Notes: generated by a model not told the origin, from the letters alone. DNA of 64,000 bases from Streptomyces sp. M41(2017) (GCF_002078175.1 NZ_MWFK01000001.1:1984001-2048000); one strand, 5' to 3'. Positions 54,356-63,668 are shown, counted from the first letter of the stretch. Numbers and translations: made by a program.

Positions 54356-57300
54356 TCACCTCACCACCGCACCCACCAGCAGATCTCCGGCGGTCTCCCG
54401 CTCCACCATCTCCCGCAGCGGTCCCTCGACGGCCGACAGGTCCGCGAAGGGCCCGCGCTGGACCACCGCGCCGTCCGCGAGCACGATCACCTCGTCCACC
54501 GCGTCGAGCCCGGCGAGCCGGTGTGTGATCAGCAGTGTCGTACGGCCCTCGGTCGCGGCCAGCAGATCGGCGGTGAGCGCGTCGGCCGTCGCCAGGTCGA
54601 GATGTTCCGCCGGTTCGTCGAGAACGAGGACGGGGAAGTCGGCGAGGAGCGCGCGGGCGAGCGCGAGCCGCTGGCGCTGGCCACCGGACAACCGCGCCCC
54701 GTGCTCCCCGATCAGCGTGTCCAGGCCGTCCGGCAGTCCGTCCACCCAGTCGATGAGCCGGGCCCGCCCGAGGGCGTCGCGCAGTCCGGCCTCGGTCGCG
54801 TCCTTGCGGGCGAGGAGCAGGTTCTCGCGCACGGTGCTGTCGAAGAGATGCGCGTCCTGCGCGCACAGTCCGACGAGGCGCCGCACAGAGTCCCCGTCCA
54901 TGCCGTACGCGTCCACGCCGCCCAATGTGTACGTCCCCCCTTCCGCGTCCAGGAACCGCAGCAGCACCTGGGCGAGCGTCGTCTTGCCCGCCCCGGAGGT
55001 ACCGACCACGGCGATCCTGCGGCCCTCGTCCAGGGTCAGATCGAGACCGGCCAGCGCGTCCCGGTGCTGTCCGGCGTGGCGCGCTCGCACCCGTTCCAGC
55101 CGCAGCGGGAAGGGCGAGGCGGGCGCCTGTCGCGGCTGCTCCGGTTCCCGTACGGGATCAGGGGCGTCCAGCACCTCGTACACGCGCTCCGCGCTCTTGT
55201 GCACCCGTTGCCGGTACTGCACGGCGAGCGGCAGCCCCATGACGGCTTCGAAAGCGGCCAGCGGGGTGAGGACGACGACGGCCATCAGGACGCCGTCCAG
55301 CCGTCCGGCGGCGACGGCCTGGGCGCCGACAAGCGCGGTGGCCGCGACGGTCAGGCCGCAGACGAGCGCGGTGAGTCCGTCGCCGAGGGCGGTCGCGGTC
55401 GCGGCCCGCGAGGAGATCCGCGTCAGGACACCGTCGGCCCGCCGGGTTTCGGCGGTGCGGGCGGGCAGGGCGCCCGCGACGGTCAGCTCGGCGGTACCCG
55501 TGAGCAGGTCGGTCACCTGCGTCGCCAGCGCTCCGCGGGCGGGAGCCAGCCGTCGCTCGGCGCGGCGTGCCACGGCGCCGGTCACCAGGGGCACACCGGC
55601 GCCGGCCGCCAGCAGCCCCACGGCGAGAGCCGCTGCGGCCTCGGGCAGCAGCCAGGCGGTGAAACCGACGGATACGGCGGACACCATGACCGCCGCTCCG
55701 GCGGGCAGCAGCCAGCGCAGCCAGTAGTCCTGCAGCGCGTCGACATCGGCGACGAGCCGCGACAGCAGGTCGCCCCGCCGGGTGGTGCGGAGCCCGGCGG
55801 GCGCGAGACGTTCCAGGCGCCGGTAGACGGCGACCCGGGTGTCCGCCAGCATCCGCAGCACGGCGTCGTGGGACACGAGCCGCTCCGCGTAACGGAACAC
55901 CGCCCGCCCGATGCCGAACGCCCGGGTGGCGGTGACCGCCACCATCAGATAGAGCACCGGCGGGTGCTCGGAGGCCCGCGAGATGAGCCACCCGGAGGTC
56001 GCCATCAGACCGACGGCGCTTCCCAGCGCGAGGCTGCCCAGGAGCAGGGCGAGCGCGAGCGGCCCCCGTCGGGGAGCGGCCATGGCCCGGACGCGGGCGA
56101 GGACGCCACCCTGACTGCTCGGCACCGGCGTGGTCCCGTCTCCGGCCGCCCCGACAGGAGCAGTCGGTTCGATGCCCCGGGCCGCCTGCACGCCGGCCCC
56201 GAGGAGGGCGAGGTCCGTGGCCGAGTCGGTGACCAGCCCCGCGAGCCGGTTGTCCTCGGGCGGCGCGGCCTCCAGACGGATCACGCGGTCCGCGACCGCG
56301 AGCAGGGCCGGCCGGTGCACCACCAGGAGTACCGTGCGCCCGACGGCGAGACGCCGAACCGTCTCGACGACCTCCGCCTCCGTCGCTCCGTCGAGCGAGG
56401 CGGTCGGCTCGTCGAGGAGCAGCAGGGGCCGGTCCGCGAGGAACGCCCGGGCCAGCGCGAGGCGTTGGCGTTGTCCGGCCGACAGGCCGGCGCCGTCCTC
56501 GCCGAGAAGGGTGTCCGCACCGTCCGGGAGCGCGTCGACGAATCCGGCCGCGCCCGCATCGACGAGAGCCTCGCGTACCGCCGCGTCGTCCGCGTCGGGG
56601 CGGGCCAGCCGTACGTTCTCCGCGATGGAACCCGCGTACAGATGCGGTCGTTGCGGCACCCAGGCGATCCGGGAGCGCCACTCCGTCAGGTCCGCCGCGG
56701 AGAGATCGACTCCCCCGGCTCGCACCCGGCCCGCGGTGGGCTCCACGAACCCGAGCAGGACGTTCAGCAACGTCGACTTGCCCACGCCGCTGGGTCCGAC
56801 GAGGGCGACCGTCTCACCGGGCGCGACGGTGAAGGAGACGTCCGAGACCGCGTTCGTGGAGCGTCCCGGGAACCGCACGGTCACACCCTCGAAGCCGATC
56901 TCCCCCGCCGGTGCGTGCAGCGATCCGACGGCCGGCGCGGGGGTCTCCAGTACCGCGAAGATCTCCTCCGCGGCGGCGAGCCCCTCGGCGGCGGCGTGGT
57001 ACTGGGCCCCCACCTGGCGCAGCGGCAGATACGCCTCGGGCGCCAGGACGAGGATGACGATCCCCACGTACAGGTCCATCTCGCCGTGGACGAGCCGCAT
57101 ACCGATGGTCACGGCGACGAGGGCGACCGAGATGGTGGCGAGCAGTTCCAGGGCGAAGGAGGAGAGGAAGGCGATCCGCAGCGTCCGCATGGTCGCCTGC
57201 CGGTACTCGCCGGTGATCTTCCGGATCGACTCGGCCTGCGCCTTGGCCCGGCCGAAGACCTTCAGTGTCGGCAGTCCGGCGACGACGTCCAGGAAGTGCC

Positions 57301-57901
57301 CGGAGAGACGCGACAGCATGCGCCACTGGCGGTCCATCTGCGCACGGGTGGCCCAGCCGATCAGGACCATGAAAAGGGGGATCAGGGGAAGCGTGCCGAC
57401 GATGATCACCGCCGACACCCAGTCCTCGGTGACGATGCGCGCCAGCACCGCGACGGGGACGACCACCGCGAGTCCGAGTTGCGGCAGGTAGCGCGAGAAG
57501 TAGTCGTCGAGGGCGTCGACTCCCCGCGTGGCGAGGGCGACCAGCGAACCCGTCCGTTGGCCGCTGAGCCACCCCGGGCCGAGAAGTGCGGCGCGTTCCA
57601 GCAGCCGCCCCCTCAGCTCGGACTTGACCGCGGCACTCGCCCGGTGAGCGGCCAGCTCGGTGAGCCAGGCCACCACGCCCCGCCCGATCGCGACCGCCAC
57701 CAACAGCACGATCGGCGAACGGAGTTCGGTCGCCGACAAGCCGTGCTGGAAGGCGCCCACCACGACTTCGGCGATGAGCATCGCCTGGGCGATGACCAGC
57801 GCCGCTCCGACGGCACCCAGCACCACGACCGCCAGCAGGAAGAGGCGGGTGGCTCGGGCGTAACGGAGCAGACGCGGATCGATTGGTTTCACGTGAAACA
57901 C
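54356..57901 (-). CDS. cydDC: CydD-CydC fused thiol exporter ABC protein
   Basis: 1181 residues, CydD (about 1-560) and CydC (about 600-1181) in one chain, each with six transmembrane helices and an ATPase. Walker A motifs GPSGVGKST and GTSGAGKTT, signatures LSAGQRQRLALARA and LSGGQRQRLALARA, Walker B LLLLDEPTAS and VLVLDEPAEH. CydDC exports glutathione or cysteine and is needed to assemble cytochrome bd. The start GTG 57901 (or GTG 57892) lies within a parS palindrome; a weak AAGGG precedes it. The fusion is usual in actinobacteria. Cotranscribed with cydA and cydB. Confidence 0.95.
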   Translation of the reverse strand: MFHVKPIDPRLLRYARATRLFLLAVVVLGAVGAALVIAQAMLIAEVVVGAFQHGLSATELRSPIVLLVAVAIGRGVVAWLTELAAHRASAAVKSELRGRLLERAALLGPGWLSGQRTGSLVALATRGVDALDDYFSRYLPQLGLAVVVPVAVLARIVTEDWVSAVIIVGTLPLIPLFMVLIGWATRAQMDRQWRMLSRLSGHFLDVVAGLPTLKVFGRAKAQAESIRKITGEYRQATMRTLRIAFLSSFALELLATISVALVAVTIGMRLVHGEMDLYVGIVILVLAPEAYLPLRQVGAQYHAAAEGLAAAEEIFAVLETPAPAVGSLHAPAGEIGFEGVTVRFPGRSTNAVSDVSFTVAPGETVALVGPSGVGKSTLLNVLLGFVEPTAGRVRAGGVDLSAADLTEWRSRIAWVPQRPHLYAGSIAENVRLARPDADDAAVREALVDAGAAGFVDALPDGADTLLGEDGAGLSAGQRQRLALARAFLADRPLLLLDEPTASLDGATEAEVVETVRRLAVGRTVLLVVHRPALLAVADRVIRLEAAPPEDNRLAGLVTDSATDLALLGAGVQAARGIEPTAPVGAAGDGTTPVPSSQGGVLARVRAMAAPRRGPLALALLLGSLALGSAVGLMATSGWLISRASEHPPVLYLMVAVTATRAFGIGRAVFRYAERLVSHDAVLRMLADTRVAVYRRLERLAPAGLRTTRRGDLLSRLVADVDALQDYWLRWLLPAGAAVMVSAVSVGFTAWLLPEAAAALAVGLLAAGAGVPLVTGAVARRAERRLAPARGALATQVTDLLTGTAELTVAGALPARTAETRRADGVLTRISSRAATATALGDGLTALVCGLTVAATALVGAQAVAAGRLDGVLMAVVVLTPLAAFEAVMGLPLAVQYRQRVHKSAERVYEVLDAPDPVREPEQPRQAPASPFPLRLERVRARHAGQHRDALAGLDLTLDEGRRIAVVGTSGAGKTTLAQVLLRFLDAEGGTYTLGGVDAYGMDGDSVRRLVGLCAQDAHLFDSTVRENLLLARKDATEAGLRDALGRARLIDWVDGLPDGLDTLIGEHGARLSGGQRQRLALARALLADFPVLVLDEPAEHLDLATADALTADLLAATEGRTTLLITHRLAGLDAVDEVIVLADGAVVQRGPFADLSAVEGPLREMVERETAGDLLVGAVVR
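57886..57899. promoter_or_regulatory. parS site 1 (perfect)
   Basis: GTTTCACGTGAAAC, the Streptomyces parS consensus, a full 14-bp palindrome. It overlaps the first codons of cydDC (MFHVKP), so ParB binding lies inside an active operon. Confidence 0.92.
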
Positions 57902-57921
57902 ACCCTTGGCTCATCAGGCAT

Positions 57922-57935
57922 GTTTCACGTGAAAC
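57922..57935. promoter_or_regulatory. parS site 2 (perfect)
   Basis: A second GTTTCACGTGAAAC in the 52-nt cydB-cydDC gap, 36 nt (centre to centre) from the first. Two perfect sites so close together strongly support a real ParB-loading locus. Confidence 0.92.
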
Positions 57936-57953
57936 ACGCCCACTACGTCGGAC

Positions 57954-58961
57954 TCAGTGCGACACATCCGCGGCGATGTGGTGCGTACCGATGCGCTTGC
58001 GGAACACCCAGTAGGTCCAGCTCTGATAGAGCAGGACGATCGGCGTGGCGATGCCGGCACACCAGGTCATGATCTTGAGGGTGTACGGGCTCGACGACGC
58101 GTTGGCGACCGTGAGGCTCCAGTCGTCATTGAGCGAGGACGGCATGACGTTCGGGAAGAGCGTCAGGAAGAGCATCGCGACAGCAGCCACGATGGTGACT
58201 CCCGAGAGCATGAACGCCCATCCCTCCCGGCCCGCGTTGACCGCCACCAGCGCCGCGACGAGTGCGACAACAGCGACGATCAGCGCGGCCAGCGATCCGC
58301 CGTCACCGTTGTCGGCCTGGGTCCAGAGCAGGAAGGCCAGCGCCAACAGCGCCGTGACCAGGCCGAGTTGCATGGCCAGCTTGCGGGCCCGCTCACGGAT
58401 GTCACCCACCGTCTTCAGTCCCACGAACACCGTGCCGTGGAAGGTGAACAGGGTCAGGGTGACCAGGCCGCCGAGAATCGCGTACGGATTGAGCAGATCC
58501 CAGAAGTTGCCCACGTACTCGAAGTTCCGGTCGATCTTGACCCCGCGCACGATGTTGCCGAACGCCACACCCCACAGGAGCGCCGGGATCAGCGAGGTCC
58601 AGAAGATCGCGGTCTCCCAGTTGCGCTGCCAGTGCTCCTCGGGCCGCTTCGCCCGGTACTCGAAGGCGACACCGCGCACGATCAGGCAGACCAGGATGAT
58701 CAGCAGCGGCAGGTAGAAGCCGGAGAAGAGGGTGGCGTACCACTCCGGGAAGGCCGCGAAGGTCGCGCCGCCCGCCGTGAGCAGCCACACCTCGTTGCCG
58801 TCCCACACGGGACCGATCGTGTTGATCAGCACCCGCTTCTCGGTACGGTTCCGGGCCAGCAGCTTCGTGAGGATGCCGACTCCGAAGTCGAAGCCCTCCA
58901 GGAAGAAGTAGCCGGTCCACAGGACCGCGATGAGGACGAACCAGACGTCGTGAAGTTCCAT
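57954..58961 (-). CDS. cydB: Cytochrome bd ubiquinol/menaquinol oxidase subunit II
   Basis: 335 residues, about nine transmembrane helices, starting with WFVLIAVLWTGYFFLEGFDFGVG, and LLTAGGATFAAFPEWYA, which is typical of CydB. It partners CydA to reduce O2 with low proton yield but high affinity. Start ATG 58961; 20 nt after cydA. Confidence 0.97.
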   Translation of the reverse strand: MELHDVWFVLIAVLWTGYFFLEGFDFGVGILTKLLARNRTEKRVLINTIGPVWDGNEVWLLTAGGATFAAFPEWYATLFSGFYLPLLIILVCLIVRGVAFEYRAKRPEEHWQRNWETAIFWTSLIPALLWGVAFGNIVRGVKIDRNFEYVGNFWDLLNPYAILGGLVTLTLFTFHGTVFVGLKTVGDIRERARKLAMQLGLVTALLALAFLLWTQADNGDGGSLAALIVAVVALVAALVAVNAGREGWAFMLSGVTIVAAVAMLFLTLFPNVMPSSLNDDWSLTVANASSSPYTLKIMTWCAGIATPIVLLYQSWTYWVFRKRIGTHHIAADVSH

Positions 58962-58981
58962 GACTCAGCAGCTCCCTGGGC

Positions 58982-60490
58982 CTAGTAGGAGAAGGCCATC
59001 GGCTTGTCGGCGTCATGGGAGTCGCCGCCGATCTTGGTGGGCGGGTTGAGGTCGGCGTCCGTCAGCTCGGGCGGCCCTGCCTTGACGTACTTCACGAGCA
59101 GCTTCACCTCGATGAAGGCGAGGATCGCGTAGAGCGTCGTGAAGACGATCATCGACGTGAGGACCTCGCCCTGCGAAACGGTGGGGGAGACCGCGTTCCG
59201 GGTCTGCAGAACGCCGTACACCACCCAGGGCTGACGACCCATCTCCGTGAAGATCCATCCCCAGGAGTTGGCGATCAGCGGGAAGCCGAGGGTCCAGATG
59301 GCGATGCGCCAGGCCCAGGTGGTCAGCTTCGGACCGAGTGCCTTGCTCTTGAAGAGGACGAGATGCGGCACCTCGTCGTCACCGACCCTCAGATGCTGGG
59401 GGAGCATGAATTTCTTGCGGGTCACCCAGAGTCCGAACAGGCCGATCACGAAGGACGCCATGCCGAAGCCGATCATCCAGCGGAACGCCCAGAAGGTCAC
59501 CGGAATGATGGGCCGGTAGTCGCCGGGGCCGTACTTCTGCTGTTCGGCCTTGTTGGTGTCGTTGATGCCCGGGACGTACGAGTTGAAGTTGTCGTCGGCG
59601 AGGAAGGACAGTATCCCCGGGACGGAGAGTTCGACGGAGTTGTGGCCCTTGCTCACGTCTCCGTAGGCGAAGATCGAGAACGGTGCCGAGTTCTGGCCGT
59701 CCCACAGCGCCTCCGCGGCGGCCATCTTCATCGGCTGCTGCTTGAACATGACCTTGCCGAGCAGGTCCCCGCTGACCGCCGTGAGCAGGCCCGCGATGAC
59801 GACGGTGACGAGGCCGAGCCGCAGCGACGTCTTCATGACGCCGATGTGCTTCTTGCGGGCCAGATGGAACGCGGCGATGCCCACCATGAAGGCGCCACCG
59901 GTCAGGAAGGACGCCGTGAGCGTGTGGAAGGCCTGGGTCAGCGCGGTGTTCTGGGTCAGCACGTGCCAGAAGTCGGTGAGTTCCGCACGCCCCTTCGCCT
60001 TGTTGATCCGGTAGCCGACGGGGTGCTGCATCCACGAGTTGGCCGCGAGGATGAAGTACGCCGACAGGATCGTGCCGATCGAGACCATCCAGATGCAGGC
60101 CAGGTGGATCTTTTTCGGGAGCTTGTCCCAGCCGAAGATCCACAGCCCGATGAACGTCGACTCGAAGAAGAAGGCGATCAGGGCCTCGAAGGCCAGCGGC
60201 GCGCCGAAGATGTCGCCCACGAAGCGTGAGTAGTCGGACCAGTTCATGCCGAACTGGAACTCCTGCACGATGCCGGTGACGACGCCCATCGCGATGTTGA
60301 TCAGGAAGAGCTTGCCCCAGAACTTGGTCGCCCTGAGGTACTTCTCGTTCTCCGTCCGCACCCAGGCCGTCTGCAGGCCGGCGGTGAGCGCGGCGAGCGA
60401 GATCGTCAGGGGGACGAAAAGGAAGTGGTAGACGGTGGTGATACCGAACTGCCATCGCGCCAAAGTTTCCGGCGCCAGAGCCAATTCCAC
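58982..60490 (-). CDS. cydA: Cytochrome bd oxidase subunit I
   Basis: 502 residues with nine transmembrane helices. Heme ligands: His 21 (VYHFLFVP, b595), the His in LTQAFHTLTAS (b558) and the Met in the QPMKM/RWMIGFGM regions; the quinol-binding Q loop follows helix 6. It carries a short Q loop, typical of Gram-positive bacteria. GTG 60490 follows AAGGAGA with a 7-nt gap. A Rex operator lies 85 nt upstream, so the operon should respond to NADH/NAD+. Confidence 0.97.
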   Translation of the reverse strand: MELALAPETLARWQFGITTVYHFLFVPLTISLAALTAGLQTAWVRTENEKYLRATKFWGKLFLINIAMGVVTGIVQEFQFGMNWSDYSRFVGDIFGAPLAFEALIAFFFESTFIGLWIFGWDKLPKKIHLACIWMVSIGTILSAYFILAANSWMQHPVGYRINKAKGRAELTDFWHVLTQNTALTQAFHTLTASFLTGGAFMVGIAAFHLARKKHIGVMKTSLRLGLVTVVIAGLLTAVSGDLLGKVMFKQQPMKMAAAEALWDGQNSAPFSIFAYGDVSKGHNSVELSVPGILSFLADDNFNSYVPGINDTNKAEQQKYGPGDYRPIIPVTFWAFRWMIGFGMASFVIGLFGLWVTRKKFMLPQHLRVGDDEVPHLVLFKSKALGPKLTTWAWRIAIWTLGFPLIANSWGWIFTEMGRQPWVVYGVLQTRNAVSPTVSQGEVLTSMIVFTTLYAILAFIEVKLLVKYVKAGPPELTDADLNPPTKIGGDSHDADKPMAFSY

Positions 60491-60574
60491 GTCGCAGTCT
60501 CCTTACGTCACCGTGGTCACAGCGGCAGTTTGCCCGCTTCATCACGGACATCACGGGAGCAACCAGGACACGTT

Positions 60575-60590
60575 TGTGAACGCGTTCACA
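60575..60590. promoter_or_regulatory. Rex operator (ROP) upstream of cydA
   Basis: TGTGAACGCGTTCACA is a perfect 16-bp palindrome matching the Streptomyces Rex consensus (TGTGAAC-N2-GTTCACA). It lies 85-100 nt before the cydA start, where Rex bound at low NADH would repress transcription. Confidence 0.95.
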
Positions 60591-60860
60591 TTCACAAGCA
60601 ATTATGACGCATGCCCGTTCGAGCTTTGACACGTGGGGGTCCCTCAGCGGGAGCGGCGGCCACGATCTTGATCGCCCTGACGGATCGGCGCACGGGCCGG
60701 GGCGCGGACCGGGACCTTACGCCGAAGATCACGCACACGACGTATCCGCCCCGATATCGGACAGAACCGGGCCCGCCCGGAACGAGCCCGGGCCGCGCGG
60801 CCGGGCGAGACGAGCCGCTCCCCGGAGGAGACGGATGCGGATGCGGGGACGAGGACGACG

Positions 60861-60934
60861 GCCACCGGCCACCGGCCACCAGCCACCAGCCACCAGCCAC
60901 CAGCCACCAGCCACCAGCCACCGGCCACCGGCCA
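60861..60934. repeat. 7-bp tandem repeat (GCCACCA/GCCACCG)10
   Basis: Ten 7-bp units plus GCCA: two GCCACCG, six GCCACCA, two GCCACCG. It lies in the non-coding gap between cydA and hisC. The unit length is not a multiple of three, and no good gene spans it. Confidence 0.95.
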
Positions 60935-60940
60935 GGAAAA

Positions 60941-60986
60941 CGCGGCGGGGACGGTATCGGCACCCGCCGTTACCGTCCCCGCCGCG
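60941..60986 (-). terminator. Intrinsic terminator of hisC
   Basis: A perfect 16-bp stem CGCGGCGGGGACGGTA with complement and 14-nt loop, followed in the minus direction by TTTTCC. It lies 10 nt past the hisC stop. Confidence 0.9.
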
Positions 60987-60996
60987 ATGACGACGC

Positions 60997-62073
60997 CTAC
61001 AGCTCCTGGCGGAACGCCTCACACGCCTTGACGAAGATGTCGTTCGCCTCGGTCTCGCCGATGGTCACACGGACGCCCTCGCCCGCGAACGGACGCACGA
61101 CGACACCCGCCTGCTCGCAGTGGGCCGCGAAGTCGACCGTCCGCTCCCCCAGGCGCAGCCACACGAAGTTGGCGTGCGTCTCGGGAACCGTCCAGCCCTG
61201 GCCGCGCAGGGTGTCGACCACCCGGCTGCGCTCGGAGACGAGGGAGCCGACCCGGCCGAGCAGCTCGTCCTCGGCGCGAAGGCTCGCCACTGCGGCGTCC
61301 TGCGCCAGCTGGCTCACGCCGAACGGCACGGCCGTCTTGCGCAGCGCGGCCGCCACCGGCTCGTGGGCGATCGCGAAGCCGACCCGGAGGCCGGCCAGAC
61401 CATAGGCCTTGGAGAAGGTGCGCAGCACGCAGACGTTCGGCCGGTCGCGGTAGATCGCCACGCCGTCCGGAACCTCGACGTCCCGGATGAACTCGCGGTA
61501 CGCCTCGTCCAGCACGACGAGCACATCGCTCGGCACCCGGTCGAGGAAGCGCTCCAGCTCGGCCCGGCGCACCACGGTGCCCGTCGGGTTGTTCGGGTTG
61601 CAGAGGAAGATCAGCCGGGTCCGGTCCGTGATCGCGTCTGCCATCGCGTCCAGGTCGTGCACCTCGTCCGGCGTGAGCGGCACCTTCACTGAGGTCGCGC
61701 CGGAGATCTGCGTGATGATCGGGTACGCCTCGAAGGAACGCCACGCGTAGATGACCTCGTCGCCCGGTCCGCTCGTGGCCTGCAGCAGCTGCTGCGCGAC
61801 GCCGACCGAACCGGTGCCGGTCGCGAGGTGGGATACCGGGACGGCGAAACGGTCCGCCAGCTCGTTCATCAGCCCGGTGCACGCCATGTCCGGGTAGCGG
61901 TTGAACGAGTCGGCCGCGGCGGTGACGCTCTCGATGACACCGGGCAGCGGCGGATACGGGTTCTCGTTGGAGGACAGCTTGTAGGCCACGGCACCGGTCG
62001 CGGCGGGCTTGCCGGGCTTGTAGGTGGGGATCCCCGCCAGCTCGGCACGCAGCTTGGGGCTCGTCTCGCTCAC
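60997..62073 (-). CDS. hisC: Histidinol-phosphate aminotransferase (or aromatic aminotransferase)
   Basis: 358 residues, PLP fold-type I. Visible: [26 protein letters not shown] (Asn), DEAYREFI (PLP ring Asp/Tyr), [15 protein letters not shown] (PLP Lys) and GEGVRVTIG near the C-terminus. It fits HisC, converting imidazoleacetol phosphate to histidinol phosphate, but stands outside a his operon, so it may be a second HisC-like or aromatic (phenylalanine) aminotransferase. GTG 62073 follows GAGGAGG with a 6-nt gap; codons further upstream lack homology. Confidence 0.93.
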   Translation of the reverse strand: MSETSPKLRAELAGIPTYKPGKPAATGAVAYKLSSNENPYPPLPGVIESVTAAADSFNRYPDMACTGLMNELADRFAVPVSHLATGTGSVGVAQQLLQATSGPGDEVIYAWRSFEAYPIITQISGATSVKVPLTPDEVHDLDAMADAITDRTRLIFLCNPNNPTGTVVRRAELERFLDRVPSDVLVVLDEAYREFIRDVEVPDGVAIYRDRPNVCVLRTFSKAYGLAGLRVGFAIAHEPVAAALRKTAVPFGVSQLAQDAAVASLRAEDELLGRVGSLVSERSRVVDTLRGQGWTVPETHANFVWLRLGERTVDFAAHCEQAGVVVRPFAGEGVRVTIGETEANDIFVKACEAFRQEL

Positions 62074-62165
62074 CGCAGTCCTCCTCGTGACCACCAGCGG
62101 CTCAGACCGCCACCGGCTACCAATGCTTCTCACCTTATGAGGATTCGGCTCCTGTGCGAATGGCC

Positions 62166-62174
62166 TGTGGACAA
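62166..62174 (-). promoter_or_regulatory. DnaA box (TGTGGACAA)
   Basis: A perfect DnaA box on the minus strand in the hisC-lacI gap. Single. Confidence 0.55.
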
Positions 62175-62432
62175 CCGGGCACCGTGCGGCCTTCCCCGCA
62201 GCGATCCACGCGGAAAGGGGCGCCGCCCGGGGTGCCGTCCGAAACGGCCGGGCATCCGTGTACGAAGGTGTACGAATAGGGGGGCGCGTCGGCGTTCATC
62301 ACATGCGCCGGTGGCCCGCGCCGTGGCGCGCATCCCTCGTACAGGTGAGTTGAGACCTCTTCGAAACATGGCCCACTTGGCAGGCCCATGCGCGTGGACA
62401 AGTCACGTACTGGCATTGGATCGTTCAACTAC

Positions 62433-62449
62433 CTTCCTTTCCAAGGAAG
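62433..62449. promoter_or_regulatory. Candidate operator upstream of the LacI-type gene
   Basis: CTTCCTTTCCAAGGAAG: perfect 7-bp arms around TCC, about 90 nt upstream of the ATG. It could be an autoregulatory site, although it lacks the central CG usual for LacI operators. Confidence 0.4.
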
Positions 62450-62541
62450 TTAGCGCTTTTTGACCATGCAGAAACGTGCCTGTCAACGCGTGCATATGCG
62501 TCCGCACTACCCCACCGCATGAGCCCTACTATCGGCTCGCC

Positions 62542-63654
62542 ATGACAGCAGCAGGGAAGCACCAGGTGAGCCGGGCGGAGACCACCCGCCGCGGCGGTCG
62601 GCCGGGCCGGGCGGGTATCAGAGACGTGGCCGCGGCCGCGGGGGTCTCCATCACGACCGTGTCCGATGCCCTCAACGGCAAGGGCCGGCTCCCGGACGCC
62701 ACCCGACGCCATGTCCGCGAGGTCGCCGACCGACTGGGTTATCGCCCGTCCGCGGCGGCCCGAACCCTCCGTACCGGCAAGTCCGGCCTGATCGGCCTGA
62801 CCGTGACCACCTACGGGGATGAACCTTTCACCTTCACCGAGTTCGCGTACTTCGCCGAGATGGCGAGAGCCGCCACCTCGGCCGCACTCGCGCGGGGATA
62901 CGCCCTGGTCATCCTCCCTGCGACCTCCCGCCACGACGTGTGGTCGAACGTGGCCCTGGACGGAACCGTGGTCATCGACCCGTCCGACCAGGACCCCGTC
63001 GTCAGCGAGCTGGTCCGCCAGGGCTTACCCGTCGTCTCCGACGGCCGCCCGGCCGGAGCCCTCCCGGTCACCGCCTGGGTGGACAACGACCACGAGGCCG
63101 CCGTCCTCGGCATCCTCGACCACCTGGCCGCCGCCGGCGCGCGCCGCATCGGCCTGCTCACCGGAACCACCACGGACACGTACACCCACCTCTCGACCAC
63201 CGCCTACCTGCGCTGGTGCGAGCGCGTGGGCCAGGATCCGGTCTACGAGGCCTATCCGGCGCACGATCCGTGCGCGGGAGCCGTCGCCGCCGACCGCCTC
63301 CTCGCGCGGCCCGACCGCCCCGACGCCGTCTACGGTCTCTTCGACCCGAACGGCACCGACCTGCTGGCCGCCGCCCGCCGCTACGGCCTGCGCGTACCCG
63401 ACGACCTGCTCCTGGTGTGCTGCAGCGAGTCCACGGTCTACGCCAGCACCGAGCCGCCCATCACCACCCTCTCCCTCAAACCGCGCAGAATCGGCACGGC
63501 CGTCGTCCAGCTGCTGATCGACGCCATCGAGGGGGTCGAATCGGACCAACCGGTCGAGCAGGTGATACCGACGGAGCTCATCGTGCGGACCTCGTCGCAG
63601 CGCAGGCCGCCCCGGACGACGGTCAGCCCGCCCCGATCACCCGAAGAGGGCTGA
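62542..63654 (+). CDS. LacI family transcriptional regulator with a TTA codon
   Basis: 370 residues. N-terminal LacI helix-turn-helix (about 25-80, IRDVAAAAGVSITTVSDALNGKGRLPDATRRHV, hinge YRPSAAARTLRTGKS) and a periplasmic-binding-like effector domain (about 80-345). ATG 62542 has no ribosome site and TACTAT lies about 10 nt upstream, pointing to a leaderless transcript. Codon 162 (63025-63027) is TTA, read in Streptomyces only by the bldA tRNA, so translation may be developmentally delayed. Ligand and targets are unknown. Confidence 0.93.
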   Translation: MTAAGKHQVSRAETTRRGGRPGRAGIRDVAAAAGVSITTVSDALNGKGRLPDATRRHVREVADRLGYRPSAAARTLRTGKSGLIGLTVTTYGDEPFTFTEFAYFAEMARAATSAALARGYALVILPATSRHDVWSNVALDGTVVIDPSDQDPVVSELVRQGLPVVSDGRPAGALPVTAWVDNDHEAAVLGILDHLAAAGARRIGLLTGTTTDTYTHLSTTAYLRWCERVGQDPVYEAYPAHDPCAGAVAADRLLARPDRPDAVYGLFDPNGTDLLAAARRYGLRVPDDLLLVCCSESTVYASTEPPITTLSLKPRRIGTAVVQLLIDAIEGVESDQPVEQVIPTELIVRTSSQRRPPRTTVSPPRSPEEG

Positions 63655-63668
63655 CCCCGAAGCGGCAA

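Larger units (their letters stand above)
62074..62541. other. Divergent intergenic region with one DnaA box and one palindrome
   Basis: 468 nt between hisC (minus) and the LacI gene (plus). It holds a DnaA box (62166-62174), an IR (62433-62449), and a candidate -10 TACTAT (62527-62532) ten nt before the LacI ATG. No gene seen. Confidence 0.55.

Noticed and set aside
54521-58072. Long open frame on the plus strand opposite cydDC (over 1100 codons)
   Set aside because: Antisense shadow of a very GC-rich gene: His/Gln/Arg/Gly-rich translation with no domain, while the minus strand encodes a clear CydDC.
60861-60934. Heptamer array considered as a CRISPR or coding repeat
   Set aside because: No spacers, unit only 7 bp, not a multiple of three and no supported gene across it.
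62130-62428. Small frames on the minus strand upstream of hisC
   Set aside because: No ribosome site or codon bias and Arg/Pro-rich translation; treated as non-coding.
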